From: Chitinophagaceae bacterium
GTDB taxonomy: Bacteria > Bacteroidota > Bacteroidia > Chitinophagales > Chitinophagaceae
NCBI GenBank assembly: GCA_947447005.1
Contig: CANFHO010000020.1
Span: 1-36,541, forward strand
Direction of reading: 5' to 3'
Length of the DNA stretch: 36,541 nucleotides
Shown one piece after another: positions 33,515 through 36,541 of this stretch. Position numbers and translations under genes: made by a program. Position 1 is the stretch's first letter. Every line of letters begins with the position of its first letter. Below the pieces are notes generated by a model, which was given only the letters and a program-made list of their open reading frames with translations, was not told the origin of the DNA and made no database searches.

Positions 33515-34942
33515 TTAATTGTTCTCTACAATCGTTCCCAATAGTGTTCCTTGGGTACATTCTTTGACCAACACAAATGCATAATCTCCTTTTTGCAAAG
33601 GCATTGATTTGATTTTCTCAAAAACAACAACCTTGCCTTGACTGTTTCTTCCCATCCAATGATTGGAACTTTTTTTGGAATCACCTTCAATCAATACTTC
33701 CGTAGTGATGCCTAGATCTCTTTTATTGCTTTCAAGAGATAATTCATTTTGAAGACTGATGATTTCTGCAAGCCTGCGTTGTTTTACCTCTGCAGACACA
33801 TCATCTGTATACCTTTTAGCAGCAAGTGTTCCTGGTCTTTCTGAGTACGCAAACATGTAGCTATATTCATATCCGGATCGCCTCATGATGTCCAATGTGT
33901 CCAGATGATCCTGTTCATCTTCCGTACAAAACCCAGCAATGATATCAGAACTTACTGCACAATCTGGCATAATCTCTTTGATTCTTTTCACCTTCGCTAT
34001 ATACCACTCGCGTGTATATGTTCTGTTCATCAACTGCAAGACCCTGGTTGAACCACTTTGCAATGGAAGATGTATATATCTGCAAATATTTGGATTGTCG
34101 CGCATGGCAAACAATACCTTATCAGTAATATCTTTAGGATGTGAGGTACTGAATCGAACCCTTAAAGTTGGACTGATGGCTGCAACCTTTTCAAGCAGCA
34201 TGGCAAAATCAACAATATGATTGGTAATCGGATCAACCCAATAATAACTATCAACATTCTGTCCCAATAGGGTAACTTCTTTGTATCCTTCTTCAAACAA
34301 ATTTTTACACTCTTGAATAATGGAAACATCGTCTCGGCTTCTTTCTCTGCCTCTGGTAAAAGGCACAACACAAAATGCACACATATTATTGCAACCCCTC
34401 ATGATACTTACAAATGCACTTACCCCGTTGGAATTCAAACGAACAGGCGATATGTCTGCATATGTTTCTTCTCTGCTCAACAATACATTCACCGCCTTTG
34501 TACCTGATTTTGCCTCATCTATCAGCGCTGGGAGGGTTCTATAGGCATCCGGACCTACAACAATATCTACCAGTTTCTCTTCTTCCAGTAATTTGCTTTT
34601 TAATCTTTCTGCCATACATCCAAGCACACCTACCAGCAAACCTGGCTTGGCTCTTTTCAACTTCTTGAATTCAGTGAGTCGCTTTCTTACTGTTTGCTCT
34701 GCTTTTTCACGAATAGAGCAAGTATTGAGAAATATGATATCTGCTTCCTCTTCATTTCTGGTGGAGCCAAATCCTTCTGAATTGAGAATAGAGGCTATGA
34801 TTTCACTATCACTAAAATTCATCTGACAGCCATAGCTCTCTATGAAAAACTTTTTGTTGATTCCACTTACCGCCGCCAAGTCGCCTGAATAAGCTTCTCC
34901 CTGACGTATTTCGTCAATTGTCTTGTTTCCTGCTTCGAACAT
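33515..34942 (-). CDS. miaB: tRNA-2-methylthio-N6-dimethylallyladenosine synthase
   Basis: A radical SAM methylthiotransferase that adds the ms2 group to i6A37 of tRNAs reading UNN codons. The 475 residues have the N-terminal cluster cysteines C39 (SYGCQMN), C75 (NTCSIRE) and C109 (GCMAE), the radical SAM triad [10 protein letters not shown] (C184, C188, C191) and a C-terminal TRAM domain (about 410-475). GCQMN and RGRERSR favour MiaB over MtaB or RimO. The promoter lies 4 nt from the ATG, with a palindrome over its -33 element. The sigma-54 activator follows after 15 nt, so miaB is probably the first gene of the run to secG. Confidence 0.95.
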   Translation of the reverse strand: MFEAGNKTIDEIRQGEAYSGDLAAVSGINKKFFIESYGCQMNFSDSEIIASILNSEGFGSTRNEEEADIIFLNTCSIREKAEQTVRKRLTEFKKLKRAKPGLLVGVLGCMAERLKSKLLEEEKLVDIVVGPDAYRTLPALIDEAKSGTKAVNVLLSREETYADISPVRLNSNGVSAFVSIMRGCNNMCAFCVVPFTRGRERSRDDVSIIQECKNLFEEGYKEVTLLGQNVDSYYWVDPITNHIVDFAMLLEKVAAISPTLRVRFSTSHPKDITDKVLFAMRDNPNICRYIHLPLQSGSTRVLQLMNRTYTREWYIAKVKRIKEIMPDCAVSSDIIAGFCTEDEQDHLDTLDIMRRSGYEYSYMFAYSERPGTLAAKRYTDDVSAEVKQRRLAEIISLQNELSLESNKRDLGITTEVLIEGDSKKSSNHWMGRNSQGKVVVFEKIKSMPLQKGDYAFVLVKECTQGTLLGTIVENN

Positions 34943-34946
34943 GTTG

Positions 34947-34986
34947 CAAATTTACCTTAAAAGTTGAAAAGTGACAAATTGTCACT
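34947..34986 (-). promoter_or_regulatory. miaB promoter with overlapping 17-bp palindrome
   Basis: On the minus strand the -7 box TAAATTTG (34947-34954) ends 4 nt before ATG, and TTTG (34975-34978) lies exactly 20 nt upstream, the best full Bacteroidota promoter in the window. AGTGACAAATTGTCACT (34970-34986) is a perfect 8+1+8 palindrome covering the TTTG. A protein bound there would compete with the sigma factor, so repression is the simplest model. The mRNA should be leaderless. Confidence 0.7.
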
Positions 34987-35016
34987 CTAATTCGAGGTTA
35001 AAAAGATTGAAAAATA

Positions 35017-35532
35017 TCAATGAGAAGGGCTTAATTGGAACTTTTTCCCTAGCCAGCTTGACCCTGCTGGAATAATCCATTTGTCTTTAAGTGATTGCTT
35101 ATCAGGTACAGTGTTATCAAAAAACAGTGTATTTGCATCAATGAAGCCATTTTCAATTGCATAATTGAGTTGAGACATAGGCAATAACTGCACTTTTTCT
35201 TTGATAACAAAGGCTAGACTTGTTCTTTCAAACATAGAAACTTTAAATCCATTTTCAATTTCTTTAATCAACCTTACTGAGCTGTCTGTGCTACAGCCAC
35301 CAACAGAAATACTAGATTCATCCGCCATCAAAATGATGAATTGGCCAAAAAACAAGGTCGCAAATCCTTTGACGGGGGCACCATGTGATTTCCAATCTGA
35401 GACAAAAGCATTCAGGATCTCTTCAATTTGAAATGCCTCAGATAAGCTGAAAAGTCGGTTTGATTGATAAATCCAAACCCTGCTGGATGGATGAAACGTT
35501 TCAGGCAAAAGTTCTGCAAAATTCAAATTCAT
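35017..35532 (-). CDS. Conserved Bacteroidota protein of unknown function
   Basis: 171 residues, soluble, with no signal peptide or membrane helix. It starts MNLNFAELLPETFHPSSRVWIYQSNRLFSLSEA; the RVWIYQSNR block is one I associate with a Bacteroidota family sometimes labelled ABC transporter ATPase, although no Walker motifs are present here, so that label should not be used. It begins one base after the TGA of the Fe-S protein gene (TGA-T-ATG), a sign of coupled translation and a shared task. miaB downstream has its own promoter. Confidence 0.78.
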   Translation of the reverse strand: MNLNFAELLPETFHPSSRVWIYQSNRLFSLSEAFQIEEILNAFVSDWKSHGAPVKGFATLFFGQFIILMADESSISVGGCSTDSSVRLIKEIENGFKVSMFERTSLAFVIKEKVQLLPMSQLNYAIENGFIDANTLFFDNTVPDKQSLKDKWIIPAGSSWLGKKFQLSPSH

Positions 35533-35533
35533 A

Positions 35534-36313
35534 TCACTTCATTGATTGTATGATCATTTCTGCAATGTCCAATATTTGAACATCATCTTCTTTCGAGTGC
35601 AATTTAACACCATCTGTTAACATGGTATTGCAAAAAGGACAGGCGGATGTAATTATTTCTGCTGCACTGTCAATGGCCTCCTTTGAACGCTCTGCGTTTA
35701 CACGAATATCTCCTTTTTCTTCTTCTTTAAACATTTGTGCACCTCCTGCACCACAACAGCGACCGTTTTTCTTGCAATTTTTCATTTCAACAAGTTCTGC
35801 CCTCAGAGCAAGGATCAAGGATCTAGGTGCCTCGTATATGTTGTTGTTTCGACCCAAATAGCATGAATCATGATACGTTACAAGCTTATTTGCAAATGGA
35901 TGATCTTCTTTCAGCTGAATCTTTCCTGATTCCATTAACTCGTTTAAAAAAGTTGTATGATGCATTACATCATAATTGCCTCCTAAATCAGGATATTCAT
36001 TTTTGAGGGTATTAAAACAATGTGGGCAAGTGGTAATGATTTTTTTGATGTTGTATTGATTCAATATTTGAATGTTCTGATAAGCAAGCATTTGAAATTG
36101 GAATTCATTTCCTGCCCTCCTTGCGGGATCCCCAGTACACATTTCTTCAGATCCCAGTACTGCATATGATATGCCTACTTTATTCAATATCTCCGCAAAA
36201 GCTTTTGTAATGCTTTGAGCCCTCAAATCAAAGCTCCCAGCACACCCAACCCAAAACAACACCTCAGGAGTGTTGCCCTTTTGAACTTCTTCTGAAAATA
36301 TTGGAACAGTCAT
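35534..36313 (-). CDS. CCG-domain (Fe-S)-binding oxidoreductase subunit
   Basis: 259 residues with two cysteine-rich CCG domains, as in HdrB, GlpC and LutA. Domain 1 uses C24, C59 and CPHC (C96, C99). Domain 2 uses C151, the CCGAGG motif (C187, C188) and CPFC (C225, C228). Such subunits bind unusual 4Fe-4S clusters and pass electrons, for example between quinone and a dehydrogenase or disulfide. Partner subunits are not in the window upstream, where a repeat array lies; a second Fe-S protein gene often precedes it in relatives (from memory). No promoter box is clear. Electron donor and acceptor unknown. Confidence 0.88.
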   Translation of the reverse strand: MTVPIFSEEVQKGNTPEVLFWVGCAGSFDLRAQSITKAFAEILNKVGISYAVLGSEEMCTGDPARRAGNEFQFQMLAYQNIQILNQYNIKKIITTCPHCFNTLKNEYPDLGGNYDVMHHTTFLNELMESGKIQLKEDHPFANKLVTYHDSCYLGRNNNIYEAPRSLILALRAELVEMKNCKKNGRCCGAGGAQMFKEEEKGDIRVNAERSKEAIDSAAEIITSACPFCNTMLTDGVKLHSKEDDVQILDIAEMIIQSMK

Positions 36314-36541
36314 TGTTATCGCTTAAATCATTTATATAAAATATTGTATCTCTTTGCTCGCCCTCTTTGCCCTGCGTACCTGCAGGCAGGCTCCGTGAAT
36401 TATTTCTCTCTTCTCTTTTCTCTCTTCTCTTTTCTCTCTTCTCTCTTCTCTTTTCCTGCCTTCGGCAGGCAAGCTCTCTTCTCCTTTCTCCTTTCCTGCC
36501 TTCGGCAGGCAAGCTCTCTTCTCCTTTCCTGCCTTCGGCAG
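36314..36541 (-). repeat. Heptamer array punctuated by UUCG hairpins, running off the window
   Basis: After about 90 bp without features, seven 7-bp units alternate CTCTCTT and CTCTTTT (36406-36454). Then a 19-bp block with the hairpin CTGCC-TTCG-GCAG occurs at 36455, 36495 and 36528, the last one cut by the window end. The gaps between blocks hold exactly three and two heptamers (CTCTCTT, CTCCTTT). On the minus strand the array lies upstream of the Fe-S gene. The hairpin core is the same as in the 178-bp units near 23.5 kb. An open frame through it encodes only REKR repeats and is not a gene. Confidence 0.88.

Noticed and set aside
36264..36512. 82-codon frame rich in Arg-Glu-Lys
   Set aside because: It is a translation of the heptamer array and UUCG hairpins, overlaps the Fe-S gene start, and has no other protein-like part.

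Overview
The window looks like chromosomal DNA of a Bacteroidota bacterium, most likely from the Chitinophagaceae or a close relative (inference). The reasons are the moderately AT-rich composition, several promoter -7 boxes of the Bacteroidota form TAnnTTTG, almost no Shine-Dalgarno sequences, two TonB-dependent receptors (the first clearly with a CarboxypepD_reg-like N-terminal domain), and gene pairs typical of the phylum such as DUF3822-rsmD and a DUF2027/Smr protein. Most genes are core housekeeping. I see no prophage, integrase, transposase, CRISPR array or tRNA.

Layout. (1) 1-5.7 kb: an ABC-F ATPase on the minus strand, divergent from a TonB-dependent receptor, then a secreted protein of unknown function. 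(2) 5.8-8.5 kb: thrS-infC, ended by a very long hairpin; the usual rpmI-rplT partners are missing. (3) 8.5-9.9 kb: a MATE transporter. (4) 10.0-15.1 kb: a compressed plus-strand cluster, DUF3822-rsmD-5-formyl-THF cyclo-ligase-lpxK-RNase R, in which every junction overlaps. (5) 15.2-18.9 kb: a polyprenyl diphosphate synthase, an amino-acid permease and a DUF2027/Smr protein. (6) 19.05-19.42 kb: RNase P RNA with promoter and terminator. (7) 19.5-20.5 kb: a small secreted protein with a structured mRNA leader and an overlooked 49-residue membrane protein. (8) 20.7-25.9 kb: a DPE2-type 4-alpha-glucanotransferase, a 178-bp tandem repeat array, a dipeptide epimerase and a LamG gene broken by a stop codon. 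(9) 26-36.3 kb, minus strand: Fe-S protein and unknown protein, then miaB-sigma-54 activator-lptE-unknown-secG-mltG-yihY as a tight run of envelope and secretion genes, then a TonB-dependent receptor with its own upstream palindrome.

The most unusual content lies between genes. Short tandem repeats of 7, 8 or 9 bp recur at gene ends and promoters. In the purine-rich orientation the units nearly all begin with AG (AGTGGAA, AGTAGGC, AGTTAGG, AGATAAA, AGAGAAG, AGGCAAAG, AGGTTGAAG). Facing copies of the 8- and 9-mers form long hairpins that probably terminate transcription. One 9-mer array has expanded inside a coding sequence, and one heptamer array is punctuated by UUCG-loop hairpins that also occur in the 178-bp array. 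Other points of interest are promoters placed so close to ATG that the mRNAs should be leaderless, odd-length palindromes at two promoters, and an RsmD whose catalytic DPPY motif reads GPPY.
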